Under the pieces are notes generated by a model. It did not search any database. It worked only from the letters and a program-made list of their open reading frames with translations, and was not told the origin of the DNA. This document shows positions 15,311 to 25,227 of a stretch of DNA of 64,000 nucleotides, piece by piece. Every line of letters starts with the position of its first letter. The first letter of the stretch is position 1. A program made the translations under genes and the position numbers. The DNA comes from Luteolibacter yonseiensis (GTDB lineage Bacteria > Verrucomicrobiota > Verrucomicrobiia > Verrucomicrobiales > Akkermansiaceae): assembly GCF_016595465.1 (NCBI RefSeq), contig NZ_JAENIK010000001.1, forward strand, positions 1-64,000. The letters run 5' to 3'.

Positions 15311-17068
15311 TCACTTCGGAGCCGTGATCGCATAACCGCTCGGGATCAGCGGGCCGTCCGTTTTCTTGAGGATCTTCATGTCATTCATGCGCCAGATGGC
15401 GGTCTTGCGGGTCTTCGTGTTGTAGAGCAGCAGATCGGGCTTGGCATCGCTGCTGAAGTCCGCGAGGCCCGCCATTTGAAACCCGGCGGAAACGCTGATC
15501 TGGGAACTCTTCGCGGTGACGACCTGGTTGTTCATGTACCAGACGACCACCTTGGTTTTCGCGGTGTTCGTGAGGCAGAGGTCTGGCCTGCCGTCGTTGT
15601 TGAAATCGTCGGTTCCCGCGATCTGCCAGCCCGCCGGCAGGGTGGGACCGTTCTTGGCGGAGCTCTTCGCCTGGTTGTTCAGGTACCAGATGGCGGTCTT
15701 GCGGGTCTTGGCGTTGTATAGGAGCAGGTCCGCCGTTCCATCGACATTGAAGTCGTCCGCCGCGGCGACGGCGAATCCGGCGGTGATCGTGGGCCCGGCC
15801 TTGGTGCTTTTTTTCTTCGTCCCGTCCAGAAGGATGAACTGTGTCTTGTTGGAGGATGGGTGGACCGTGAGGAAGTCCGGCTTGTTGTCCTTGTTGAAAT
15901 CATCCACCGCCGCCAGCACGAAGCCGGCGGGGAGGGTGGGGCCGGCGACGTTTTTCTTCAGGACTCCATTGCCCAGGGTGAGGACGGAGGTGCTCTTCTT
16001 GTTTTGTGAAACCAGCACGATGTCCGCCTGCTTGTCCGCGTTGAGATCTGTCTGGAGCGGGCGTGTCACCAGAAGGTTCACGAGGGCGTCGGCTTGTCCG
16101 TCCATCTGGTCCGAGACGGCGAAGGTGAAGGAATCCTTGCCGGCGAAATTCGCCTTCGGCATGTAGGTGATGGTGTTTCCGGAGATGTCCAGCACGCCAC
16201 CGGAGGCGCTGTGGTCGTCGAATTCAGAGATGACCAGTGGATTGCGGTCGGGATCGCTCGCCTGTGACAGGAGGGTGGAGAAAGGAAAGGCCGCCTTCTG
16301 GTTCTGCGTCACCACATAAGTGCCCGGAGTGGTGACGGGAGGGGAGTTGAGGAAGACGTTGATCTGGATGGTCTTGGTGGTGGTCCCACCTGCGCTGTCG
16401 GTGGCCACGGCTCGCATCTGGTAGGTGCCGCCCGCGGCGGGCTTCCAGGTGTAGGTGAAGGGGGCGGTGCCGGAGCTGAAGAGTTCCGCGTCTCCGGCGT
16501 AGTAGGTCACCTTGGTGATGTTGCCGGAGGCCGCCAGCGCATCGGATGAGATCACGATGCCCTTTTTCCCGTTGAGCGAGGCCCCGTCCGCCAACTGGGT
16601 GAAGCGCACGCCCGGCGCGACCCTGGCGGCGACGGCGGCGCTCTGTGGGCTTGAGAGGGTGATGTTCGCGAGTGCCACGGGAAAGTAGGAGGTGAACCCG
16701 CCCGTCGCCGTCAGCGGGACATGAAACACCACCGAGTCCGTGAAAGCGGTGTTCGCCGCCGCGCCGACGACCACCCGGAGCCTGCCGGGTTCCACCAGGT
16801 GGGAGTCCACGCGGAAGGTGTTTCCCATGGTCCCCGGGGTCGCCGCGCCCGCCGTGTAGGCGGCGGTGTTGAAAAGCACGTCCATCTGCAGCGCCGCCAC
16901 ATCCCCGGAACTGCGGAACTCGATGGGCACGACGCCGGATTGTTCGCCGCTCTTCTTCAGCTCACCCACATTGACCGTCGCCGCGCCGGCGGTGGGCACG
17001 GCGGCCGGCATCCCTGACAAGGCAAGGAGCAGCCGGAGAAGGTGGAGCGGTGGTGGTGGAAATTTCAT
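15311..17068 (-). CDS. secreted protein with cohesin-like, Ig-like and FG-GAP/VCBS repeats
   Basis: A 585-residue exported protein, last gene of a three-gene operon. Order: signal peptide (to about 29); a cohesin-like beta domain at about 30-155 (VPIEFRSSGDVAALQMDVLF, then GRLRVVVGAA, then a final strand); an Ig-like domain at 155-235 (YYAGDAELFSSGTAPFTYTW); a cadherin/Ig-like domain at 236-335 (ASDPDRNPLVISEF, NFAGKDSFTFAVSD); and five repeats of about 50 residues from 340 to the end (DFNxDGxxDLLLxNxxTxKTAIWYLNN), resembling FG-GAP/VCBS propeller blades. It probably acts outside the cell in adhesion or complex assembly. The cohesin assignment is by pattern only. Confidence 0.85.
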   Translation of the reverse strand: MKFPPPPLHLLRLLLALSGMPAAVPTAGAATVNVGELKKSGEQSGVVPIEFRSSGDVAALQMDVLFNTAAYTAGAATPGTMGNTFRVDSHLVEPGRLRVVVGAAANTAFTDSVVFHVPLTATGGFTSYFPVALANITLSSPQSAAVAARVAPGVRFTQLADGASLNGKKGIVISSDALAASGNITKVTYYAGDAELFSSGTAPFTYTWKPAAGGTYQMRAVATDSAGGTTTKTIQINVFLNSPPVTTPGTYVVTQNQKAAFPFSTLLSQASDPDRNPLVISEFDDHSASGGVLDISGNTITYMPKANFAGKDSFTFAVSDQMDGQADALVNLLVTRPLQTDLNADKQADIVLVSQNKKSTSVLTLGNGVLKKNVAGPTLPAGFVLAAVDDFNKDNKPDFLTVHPSSNKTQFILLDGTKKKSTKAGPTITAGFAVAAADDFNVDGTADLLLYNAKTRKTAIWYLNNQAKSSAKNGPTLPAGWQIAGTDDFNNDGRPDLCLTNTAKTKVVVWYMNNQVVTAKSSQISVSAGFQMAGLADFSSDAKPDLLLYNTKTRKTAIWRMNDMKILKKTDGPLIPSGYAITAPK

Positions 17069-17098
17069 GGGGTGGGCATGCGTGGTCCGGCTCCGGCA

Positions 17099-18295
17099 TC
17101 AACGGGTCCAGACGTCGATGCGGGTGGAGACGCCCGCGGGGATCTGGACTTCGACGCTGCCGGTGGCGGTTCCGCCCGAGGTGTTGTTCACGTCGAAATT
17201 GAAGGTCGTCCGGTTGCCCGCTTCCGGCGTGACGACGGCCACCAGCGGGACGACGCTGTTGAAATTCTTCACCTGCACCTGGACCGTCTGGGTCGCGGGA
17301 GCACCGGCGGGCAACAGCACGAACACCGGGTCCGTGCGGGTGGCCGCGATCGCCGTTCCGGCGGCGTTGGCGATGCGGATATCCGGAAGGTTGGCGGGGA
17401 ACACGACCATGTTCGCACCGAAAGAAGCATAGGCCTCGGATCCGCCCACGACATTGAGCGCGTTGGACAGGGAGTCCACCCGGATGCGGCCGAAGCCCCC
17501 TCCCTGGCTCCCTGCCACATACAGGTATGCGTTCCCGGTGACCTTGGGGGAAACAAGCCGGATGGCTCCACCGCTTCCGCCACCATAGTAGGGCGTGTAG
17601 CCTCCATTGGCATAGATGCTTCCATAATTCGAAGAGATCTTCGTATTGGAAGCGACGAGGATCGCGCCGCCGCCCCCGCCGCCGCCATACTGATTTTCCA
17701 TCGTGGAATCACCCTTTCCTCCGCCGCCCGAGCCTCCTACCAGGGGAATCAGAAGCGAATTTCCATAAACACTTCCGCCGGTGGTCGTCTCCGTGCCCCG
17801 GGTCCCGTAGCCGCCGCCTCCACTGTATGAGGTTCCGGCGGGGGGCGTGCTGTAGGCACCCCAACCTCCCTTGCCTCCGCCAGGGCCGAAGCCATTTGCC
17901 GGATCCGTGCCACCCTGACCTCCATCAAACCCACCCGGGCCGCCGGCCCCGCCCCTGCGCCCGATGTGCGAGGAACCGTCCACATAGATATAGCCATCAA
18001 GGGTGACATCGCCCGTCGCCAGCAGGTAGACGGGCGTGTTCGCCGCATTGCCCGTGAACTTGAGCTGATACCCGCTCACGATATTGATCGTCGTGCAGTT
18101 CAGGATGCCGTCGGGTGGCAGGGCGATCGTCCGGACCGAATTCGTGGCCGTTGTCTCATCGACGACGAGCGCGCCGAACGAGCCGGTGCTGCCTGAGTTG
18201 AAATCCGCTTGTGCGGACACGGGTTCGCAGGCCGCCGCGAGGGCCAGCGCCCAGAGCGCGGCGGATTGGATGATGTTGGATGGTTTCATGGGCAT
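17099..18295 (-). CDS. secreted glycine-rich protein
   Basis: A 398-residue exported protein, middle gene of the operon (12 bases after the large gene, 30 before the last). The N-terminal signal is followed by EPVSAQADFN; Cys23 may be a lipid attachment site, but the motif (AAAC) is weak. Residues about 110-270 are glycine-rich (GGAGGPGGFDGGQGG, GGGGGGAILVA) within a parallel-beta pattern (ILNCTTINIVSGYQLKF, VYLLATGDVTLDG), as in proteins with glycine-rich loops between beta-solenoid turns. No enzyme motif was recognised. Its position suggests a structural partner of the flanking proteins. Confidence 0.85.
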   Translation of the reverse strand: MPMKPSNIIQSAALWALALAAACEPVSAQADFNSGSTGSFGALVVDETTATNSVRTIALPPDGILNCTTINIVSGYQLKFTGNAANTPVYLLATGDVTLDGYIYVDGSSHIGRRGGAGGPGGFDGGQGGTDPANGFGPGGGKGGWGAYSTPPAGTSYSGGGGYGTRGTETTTGGSVYGNSLLIPLVGGSGGGGKGDSTMENQYGGGGGGGAILVASNTKISSNYGSIYANGGYTPYYGGGSGGAIRLVSPKVTGNAYLYVAGSQGGGFGRIRVDSLSNALNVVGGSEAYASFGANMVVFPANLPDIRIANAAGTAIAATRTDPVFVLLPAGAPATQTVQVQVKNFNSVVPLVAVVTPEAGNRTTFNFDVNNTSGGTATGSVEVQIPAGVSTRIDVWTR

Positions 18296-18307
18296 GGGGT
18301 GGGAGTT

Positions 18308-21300
18308 CTAGGGTGGGTCGATCTGGATCGTGACCGGAGGCTTGGAAAGGATCGCGCCCGCCGAACCGATGCGGGTGACGTTGACAGGCGGCCTGGCGAT
18401 GATGGAGGCTCCGCCGGTGGAACCGTCGGTCCCGCCGATGGTGGAGAGGCGCGAGATGAATGTCGCGGGCCGGGAGATGATCGATGCGGCCCCGGCTCCG
18501 CCTTGGGATGAAGCGAGCCGGGCCAGATGGACCGGCGGGGTGGCGATGAAGCTGGCGTTGCCCGATCCCCCGGGGTTGGCGGGATCCGAACCCATGCGCG
18601 TCAGGTGGACGGGAGGACGGGCGATCACCGAGCCTTTTCCAAGCAGACCGTTTGCCGCGTCGCCGATGGCGAGGATGTTGACGGGTGGGAGGGAGGCGAT
18701 GAAACCGAACGGGCGGCTGTTCGGGTCGAGCGGATTCGAGCCGCCGGTGACTTCGGTTTCATCGTTCCAGCCGTCCGAGTCGGTGTCCGCCTTGTTCGGA
18801 TCCGTTCCCGCGGTGAACTCGTCGGCGTTGTTCAGCTTGTCTCCGTCGGGGTCCTCAAGGCTGTCGCGGATGCCGTTGCCGTTGGTATCGGCGTTGGTGG
18901 GATCGGTGCCGATATAGATTTCGGCGGTGTTGATCAGGCCGTCGTTGTCGTAGTCCTCCTGGCCGTCGGGGATGCCGTCGCCGTCGCTGTCCGGCTTGTC
19001 GGGATCGAGGCCGAGCAGGGCCTCCACATCATCCGGGACGCCGTCGCCATCGCGGTCGGAAAAGCCGAAGACGCGGACCTTGGCCGTTTTTTCCGAGGCG
19101 ATCGGGTTTCCCGCGAGGTCGGCCAGCGGAGGACGGACGACGAACTGATACATGCCGGAGGAGAGATCGGCGGGGAAGGTGAGGAATACCGAGTTGGAGG
19201 AATCCCGGTAGCTGAGGACGCCACCTGTGGGGGTGATATCGTCGGCGGTGCCGAACAAACCGTCCGGTCCCGCCGCGGTGAGGACGAGCGTTGCGGGGCT
19301 GATGGTCGCCTGGTTGAGCGGCTCGCTGAAAACCGCGCCGAAGGTCCGCAGCTTGCCGGTGAGCGATCCATCCGCAGGGAGGAGCTTCACCACCCGCGGT
19401 GCGGTGGCGTCCGCGACGAGGTTCACCGTCAGAGTCTCGCTCCACGTCGAGTTGCCTCCGGTGTCCGTTGCCCTGGCGCGGAGGGTGAAGCTGGTTTTCA
19501 GCGGCAGCTCGGCGGCCGCCTGGGCTTTCTCGACCAGCGCGGCGGCCTCGTTTGTCGCGCGCAGGTCGCCGCAGCAGGGGGAATTGAGCTTATCAAGCGC
19601 GGCGGTGGCGGCGGCCGTCGCAGCGGCCGCCTGGGACCGCAGCGGGGTGGTGAAGCGGTGCTCGAAGGGGAAATTGCCATCGGTGGTGATTCGTTGGCCG
19701 TCCACGTAGAATTCCACATCGCGCACCTGGACGTCGTCGATCACCGTCGCGGAAACCCGGCCCAGCTTGCCCTCCTCCGCCTGCAGGGATCCGTTCACCA
19801 CCGGGAAGCCGGTCTTGATGTCGATGCCGGGCGGCACCCGGAGAGTGTCGTAGGCCTTGTAGTTCACGATGGTCAGCCCGGCGTTGCCGTCGGCGACATA
19901 GGCGAGGCCGTTATAAATCGATACAGCCTCGGTTGTCCCCGGTGTGACGAAGGTGGTCAGGAACCGCGTGCCTCTGCCGTCCGCGCCGATGTTGTAGAGG
20001 CTGATGTCCGCATCCGCCCCGAACCCGCTCATCGCCGCGACGCCGAGGCCCGAGCCGGTGGGCACCATCTGTTTCCAGCCGAACTGCTGGGTGGAAACCA
20101 CCTCTTGCACGGCTGGGGCCAGCGGATTGGCAAGGGAGATGATCGTGTAGCCCTGCAGGTTCGGGGCGTAAAGCTGGCCGTTGCCCGGATTCAGGCGGAG
20201 ACGCCAGCCGCCGCCCGCCGAGCCATTGACCGGCACGCTTTCCGCCAGAGCCATTCCTCCGCCCGCCAGATCGATGGCGAAAACCCTTGAAGCGGTGCGG
20301 GCATACAGCACGTCGCCGACGAAGGTGACATCCGTGATGCCTTCGTTCGCCACCTGGATCCGCTCGATCTCCACACCGGCCGCCATGTCCACCGCGACCA
20401 CCTGGCCCGTGCCGAGACCCGCATAGGCGGTTTTTCCCGCGGTGGTTACACAGGTGGGAGAGCCGCCGAGCGAGAGTTCCTTGATCAGCCGCACGGCGGA
20501 AAGGTTGGCGAGGTCGAGCAAATTGAGATTCGCGCCGACCGCCGCCGCGAGCGTGCCATCCAGGGCCACGGCTTCGATCGAACCGTTCAGCCGCACCTGC
20601 GCGGTGCGCACCGGGTTCAACGCGGTGGAAACATCGAACAGGCTCACCCCCTCGCTGCCGTCCGCGACGATCGCGATGTTGTTTTGAGCGGCGATGTCCC
20701 TGGCCTGGCCGGGGGTGTCGATGGTGGCGAATAGTCCCGTGGAAACCGCGGCACCATCAAGAGGGTTGGAATCTTGCAGAACCTCGGATTTGTCATTCAC
20801 CCCGTCATGATCGGAATCCGCGTCATGCGGGTTCGTCCCCAACACTTCTTCGGCGATGTCCGGCAATCCATCCGAATCGCTGTCTGTTCCCAACAGGTCG
20901 GTCAGAAGCGGTGTTGGCAGGTCAAATGCGGTGCTGACATCCGGTGTGTTGAAATGAACGCGGGAAAATCTGGTCAAATCGAGCGACAGGATGGTGAACC
21001 TTATCGCCGCACCGGTTGGCAGTATGGGAAAGCTGGTGCCTTTGTTCAGCGACATTTTCCCCCGACGCACCGAGCCATTTGTCAGATCTTCAATCAGGTA
21101 ATGAAAAGTCCCGTCGACGGTTGATATCACGGGAAAGTGACGGTTGACCGGGCTTGAGCCAACCTGATTCTCATTGCCGTCGGTGAAGCCGTCGCCATCC
21201 GTATCAGGATTGGTCGGGGACAAGCCCAGGGCGACTTCGAGAATATCGTTCAGTCCGTCACCGTCCGTGTCGGTCTGTTTTGTATTTTGTTTGTCAGGAC

Positions 21301-23746
21301 TCAGACCGATCCTCTTTTCATAAGAATCCGCCAGTCCATCTCCATCCTTATCCTCATCAACAATAATGATTTGTCCAAATCCGTATTCCTCGCCGTTTAC
21401 AACCAAAGGATAAACGATGCGCGGATAGCGGACGAAAGGAGCGGGTGTGGAATGGACCGTCAACCATCCCCCCGCATCAATTGTGTAATAGGTGGAGTCG
21501 CGATCTCCGAAGAAATAAGTTCCCGCGGTTTGGGAAGGAAGATCGACAACAGATCCTCCGACGTTTTTCCACGCCTGTAACTGAACGCGCTCGCCAACAC
21601 GCACGAAACCGGCCGGCACCCTCACCTTGATCTTCGAAAGTTCGTCAATCTGGGGACTGATCGTGGGCAGGAGGGGGACATTGGAGGCTGCGGCCTGGAG
21701 AGGGGAGGGGGCGATGGGCGGGGCGATAGCCTCCTTTGCCCTTCGGATCGCATCCTCGCGGGCATCGCGGGCAGCCTTTCCAACTATGTCCGGAGCAATT
21801 CCCCAAGAAGGCCCCGGCAGGACTTTATTCAAACAATCGGTGAGGGTCCCATTCAGAAACGCATTATGTTCCTGCCGCCACTGCTGGAAGAGATCGTCCG
21901 AATTCGGCTCTTTTGCCAGCATTTCGGCATATTCCTCAAAAGCCGGTACCAGTTCATGATCGACATGCCACTGCCCGAGTATGTTGAAACAATTGAGGTG
22001 GACGTATTTGTTGTTGATGTTTTCCCAAAGAGTGCAGCTCCTGATTGATCGGAATCCATCGTTGGCAATGCGATCAATCTGCCATTTCGGGAACGGGACA
22101 TGCTGGTCAGGCGGCAGATTTTTATACTGCTCACACAGCGTGTCCCGCAAACACAGTAGTTGTTGCCGGAAGTAATTGTTATCGCTATCAGGAGGTTTGA
22201 TGTCGCAGGGGTCCGGTTTTTCCGGTACGCCGGGAGTATTCGGATTGGGCTGGATTCCCGGCATGGCCCCGTGCCATCCCGGCTGCCGCACCCCCACGCC
22301 CACATCCGTGACCAGAAAATTCCCATCCGCGGTCACCGTCATCGGCCCGGAGATTTCCCATCTGCCCTTGTCGTGGTTGTAGCTCCAGAGCGCGCTTTTC
22401 TCGCCCGGCTTGAGCTTGATACCGGTGACCGGGTCCGGGAGGTTGGGAAATTTCACCGGCACCGGTTGGTCGAAGTTCGTGCCGCCGTCGGTCTGGATGC
22501 TGATGTCGAGGGCGTGGTTCAGGCCCGGCGGGAGCGGTTCGGGAAGGCGGTCCGAGGCCACGGGGGCGAGCCCGACCTTTCCGCCGCGGGTGCCGTCGTC
22601 GGCGAAGAGGCTGTTCGGCGGGACGTAGATCTCCACCCCGGCGAGCGCGGGATTCGCGGCGACGGCGGAGGGAGCGAAGGTCACGGTGGTCTCCGCCGAG
22701 GCGCTCACGGGTTTCAGCGTGTTCGCCGGGACGAGGGGCAGGTAGATGATGCCGGTGCCCGCAGCGAGATTGTCCGCTTTTCCGGGCAGGGCTTCCCAGG
22801 GCTTGTTGATGTAGGGATAATAGCCGCCGTCCGGGAAGTTGCTGACCGGGCAGGTGCGGCCGTCCACCTCGACGAAAAACCGGCCCGCCGGACAAGGCTT
22901 GAGGGAGAACGAGCCGTCCGCCGCGGTGTGGGTGAAGAGCGTTTCCGATCCGACGACCCGGACCAGGGCGCCGGCGAGCGGCACATCGGCCCCGCCCGGA
23001 GCTTTCTCCGAGGCATACACATGGCCGATGACTCCGGTGCCGGGGACGGGGGTGATGGGGGAGGTGTCGTAGGTGAAAACCACCGCGCCGCCCGCGGTGC
23101 CGTCCCCGTCGGGATCGATCTGGCGGCCGAGAAGGTCCCGCAGCCCGGTATCGTTGAAGGTGACGGTGATGCGGGTGCTGGCGGGGACGGGTTCCAGGAA
23201 AAACAGCGTGGCCTTGGTGTGGTCTCCGCCGAGCTCGACGCGGGTGAGCAGCTTGCGCCCTCCGCCTTCCGCGTAGAGCGTGCCCGGCGTCTGGGTGTTG
23301 GCGTTCCAGGTGGACAGCGTGGCGTTCAGCGCGAGCGGCGTGGTGAAGCGGACGACCACCTCGCGGGTGAGGGAGACATTGCTTTCCCCGGAGAAGGGCG
23401 AGCTTTCGCGGATGCTGGAAAGCGGCAGGGTCTTGACCGTGTCCGCCCCGGTGATGGTGTTGATGAGGGAAACCGAATCGTCCTCATTGATGAATCCGTC
23501 TCCGGTGACATCCGCGAAGGGCACGAGATCCGCCGCCAGCGGCGAGGTCTGGCGGATGTGGCCGCGCAGCCGGGTGAGATCGTAGACCGTGAGCTGCCCG
23601 TCCCCATCGACGTCCCCGAGCTTCGTGGGATTCGCGGCGTGGAGCGCCGGAGCGGACAGCGTGGAAAGGGCCGTGAGCACCCCGGACAACCAGCCCAAGG
23701 TACGTCGTTTTCCTGCCAGCGGGGGGATGATGGTTTTCTCCGGCAT
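18308..23746 (-). CDS. giant secreted protein with dockerin-like, TSP3 and propeller repeats
   Basis: A 1812-residue exported protein, first gene of the operon. The start at 23746 gives a signal peptide. Order: dockerin-type duplicated calcium motifs at about 40-105 (GDVDGDGQLTVYDLTRLRGH and DVTGDGFINEDDSVSLIN); Ig-like Big_5-type domain (115-235); carboxypeptidase-regulatory-like domain (237-300); a Cys-containing helical region (about 515-660); thrombospondin type 3 repeats (795-865, 952-995); an LVIVD-like beta-propeller (998-1295); a second Big_5-type domain (1440-1560); more TSP3 repeats (1565-1675); and a C-terminal tail of six RPPV-type repeats. It probably forms an extracellular calcium-stiffened fibre or scaffold. 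No enzyme motif was recognised. Confidence 0.88.
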   Translation of the reverse strand: MPEKTIIPPLAGKRRTLGWLSGVLTALSTLSAPALHAANPTKLGDVDGDGQLTVYDLTRLRGHIRQTSPLAADLVPFADVTGDGFINEDDSVSLINTITGADTVKTLPLSSIRESSPFSGESNVSLTREVVVRFTTPLALNATLSTWNANTQTPGTLYAEGGGRKLLTRVELGGDHTKATLFFLEPVPASTRITVTFNDTGLRDLLGRQIDPDGDGTAGGAVVFTYDTSPITPVPGTGVIGHVYASEKAPGGADVPLAGALVRVVGSETLFTHTAADGSFSLKPCPAGRFFVEVDGRTCPVSNFPDGGYYPYINKPWEALPGKADNLAAGTGIIYLPLVPANTLKPVSASAETTVTFAPSAVAANPALAGVEIYVPPNSLFADDGTRGGKVGLAPVASDRLPEPLPPGLNHALDISIQTDGGTNFDQPVPVKFPNLPDPVTGIKLKPGEKSALWSYNHDKGRWEISGPMTVTADGNFLVTDVGVGVRQPGWHGAMPGIQPNPNTPGVPEKPDPCDIKPPDSDNNYFRQQLLCLRDTLCEQYKNLPPDQHVPFPKWQIDRIANDGFRSIRSCTLWENINNKYVHLNCFNILGQWHVDHELVPAFEEYAEMLAKEPNSDDLFQQWRQEHNAFLNGTLTDCLNKVLPGPSWGIAPDIVGKAARDAREDAIRRAKEAIAPPIAPSPLQAAASNVPLLPTISPQIDELSKIKVRVPAGFVRVGERVQLQAWKNVGGSVVDLPSQTAGTYFFGDRDSTYYTIDAGGWLTVHSTPAPFVRYPRIVYPLVVNGEEYGFGQIIIVDEDKDGDGLADSYEKRIGLSPDKQNTKQTDTDGDGLNDILEVALGLSPTNPDTDGDGFTDGNENQVGSSPVNRHFPVISTVDGTFHYLIEDLTNGSVRRGKMSLNKGTSFPILPTGAAIRFTILSLDLTRFSRVHFNTPDVSTAFDLPTPLLTDLLGTDSDSDGLPDIAEEVLGTNPHDADSDHDGVNDKSEVLQDSNPLDGAAVSTGLFATIDTPGQARDIAAQNNIAIVADGSEGVSLFDVSTALNPVRTAQVRLNGSIEAVALDGTLAAAVGANLNLLDLANLSAVRLIKELSLGGSPTCVTTAGKTAYAGLGTGQVVAVDMAAGVEIERIQVANEGITDVTFVGDVLYARTASRVFAIDLAGGGMALAESVPVNGSAGGGWRLRLNPGNGQLYAPNLQGYTIISLANPLAPAVQEVVSTQQFGWKQMVPTGSGLGVAAMSGFGADADISLYNIGADGRGTRFLTTFVTPGTTEAVSIYNGLAYVADGNAGLTIVNYKAYDTLRVPPGIDIKTGFPVVNGSLQAEEGKLGRVSATVIDDVQVRDVEFYVDGQRITTDGNFPFEHRFTTPLRSQAAAATAAATAALDKLNSPCCGDLRATNEAAALVEKAQAAAELPLKTSFTLRARATDTGGNSTWSETLTVNLVADATAPRVVKLLPADGSLTGKLRTFGAVFSEPLNQATISPATLVLTAAGPDGLFGTADDITPTGGVLSYRDSSNSVFLTFPADLSSGMYQFVVRPPLADLAGNPIASEKTAKVRVFGFSDRDGDGVPDDVEALLGLDPDKPDSDGDGIPDGQEDYDNDGLINTAEIYIGTDPTNADTNGNGIRDSLEDPDGDKLNNADEFTAGTDPNKADTDSDGWNDETEVTGGSNPLDPNSRPFGFIASLPPVNILAIGDAANGLLGKGSVIARPPVHLTRMGSDPANPGGSGNASFIATPPVHLARLASSQGGAGAASIISRPATFISRLSTIGGTDGSTGGASIIARPPVNVTRIGSAGAILSKPPVTIQIDPP

Positions 23747-23898
23747 CAATTTGTCTGACTGTCGGCACGTTAGGGGAATATCTGTTAGGGGCGAGAAAAT
23801 TCCCTTCTTTTTTCCGAAAAGATATGGTTTCAGAAGATAACGGATGGATTGATCCGCCGCTCTAACAGGTCGTTTGCCCCACCCGATTTTCAACCTCC

Positions 23899-25089
23899 AT
23901 GAAACTTCCCCCCGTCCGGACGCTCGTCTTCTCACTGGCAGCCGTGCTGCTGGCTCCCCGCGCCACCGCGGAAAACGCGGTGCTGGCCTGGAACCGCGTG
24001 GTGCTGCTCGCCCTCAAGGAGGACGCGACCCCGCCGCTGCTGGTGGCGAGGAGCCTTGCCATCCTGCACCTCGGCATCGACAGGGCGGTGAAGGAAAAGG
24101 GCAGCGAGGCGGCGGTGACCGGCGCGGGCTACACGGCGGCGGTGCTGCTGCTGCCCGGGCACCACGCGGTGTTTGAGAACCTGCGGGACGAGGAAATGAA
24201 GCAGCTCGCCGGAGACACCGTCATGCCGGACTTCCAGGCGGGCGAGAAGGCCGCGAGGGAGATCATCACCTCCCGCGAGAACGACGGCAGCTCCGAGCAT
24301 GTTTCCTACGTGCCGAAATTCACCCCCGGAATGTGGCGGCGCACGCCACCCTTCCTCCGTCCCCCGGAACTCGCGCAATGGGCGAAGGAGGTCCAGCCGT
24401 TCGTGCTGAAGACCCCCGACCAGTTCCGCTGCCCGCCGCCACCCGCGCTCGCCAGCGCGGACTATGCGACCGCCTACGACGAGGTGAGATCCATCGGCGG
24501 GAAAAACTCGGCGGTCAGAACCTCCGAGCAATCCACCATCGCGAAATTCTGGTCGGATTTTTCCTACACCGAAACCCCCTCCGGCCACTGGAACTCCATC
24601 GCGCGAACCCTCGTGGAGGAGCGCAAGCTCCCCCTGCGCGAATGCTCCAGGATCTTCGCCGTGCTGAACGTGACCATGGTCGATACCGGGATCGCCTGCT
24701 GGGACTCGAAATACCACTACAACGCCTGGCGCCCCGCCACCGCCGTGCAGGGGGCGGCGGACGACGGTAACGACGCGACCGCACCGGAAAGCGGCTGGAT
24801 GCCGATGCTGAATACTCCCGCCCATCCCGAGTATCCCTCCGGCCACAGCGCCTTCAGCGGAGCCGCCGCCACCGTGCTGGCGGAGATGCTGGGAGGCGAC
24901 CAGGTGCGGTTCACCGTGCGGGCGGACGCCATGCCCGGCGCGGAGCGGCGTTTCGAAAGCCTGTCCGCCTGTGCGAAGGAATGCGGGGAAAGCCGCGTGT
25001 TCTGCGGCATTCATTTCCGCTACGCCTGCGATGCCGGCCTCGAGCTGGGGAAGAAAGTCGGGAACGCGGTGCTGGCATCGATGAAATAG
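23899..25089 (+). CDS. vanadium-dependent haloperoxidase / PAP2 family protein
   Basis: A 396-residue exported protein (signal peptide MKLPPVRTLVFSLAAVLL to ATA). It holds the three-part active-site signature of the vanadium haloperoxidase/acid phosphatase family: KYHYNAWRP (K-x6-RP), YPSGHSAFSGA (PSGH) and SRVFCGIHFRYACDAG (SR-x5-H-x-x-x-x-D). The family uses vanadate to oxidise halides with hydrogen peroxide, or acts as a phosphatase; which applies here is not decidable from sequence. It is divergent from the large dockerin-like gene, with about 150 bases between starts. Confidence 0.92.
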   Translation: MKLPPVRTLVFSLAAVLLAPRATAENAVLAWNRVVLLALKEDATPPLLVARSLAILHLGIDRAVKEKGSEAAVTGAGYTAAVLLLPGHHAVFENLRDEEMKQLAGDTVMPDFQAGEKAAREIITSRENDGSSEHVSYVPKFTPGMWRRTPPFLRPPELAQWAKEVQPFVLKTPDQFRCPPPPALASADYATAYDEVRSIGGKNSAVRTSEQSTIAKFWSDFSYTETPSGHWNSIARTLVEERKLPLRECSRIFAVLNVTMVDTGIACWDSKYHYNAWRPATAVQGAADDGNDATAPESGWMPMLNTPAHPEYPSGHSAFSGAAATVLAEMLGGDQVRFTVRADAMPGAERRFESLSACAKECGESRVFCGIHFRYACDAGLELGKKVGNAVLASMK

Positions 25090-25227
25090 CCCATGCGGAA
25101 CCACCTCCCGTGATGAGGGCCGCCCTCCCATCCGGGCGTCCGCCGCCCTTGACGGATTTTCATGGTGGGGCGGAGACGCCTGCTCCCTCTCAGGTCTTGG
25201 CCGGCGCTCCGGAGGGCGGGGGAGCGG

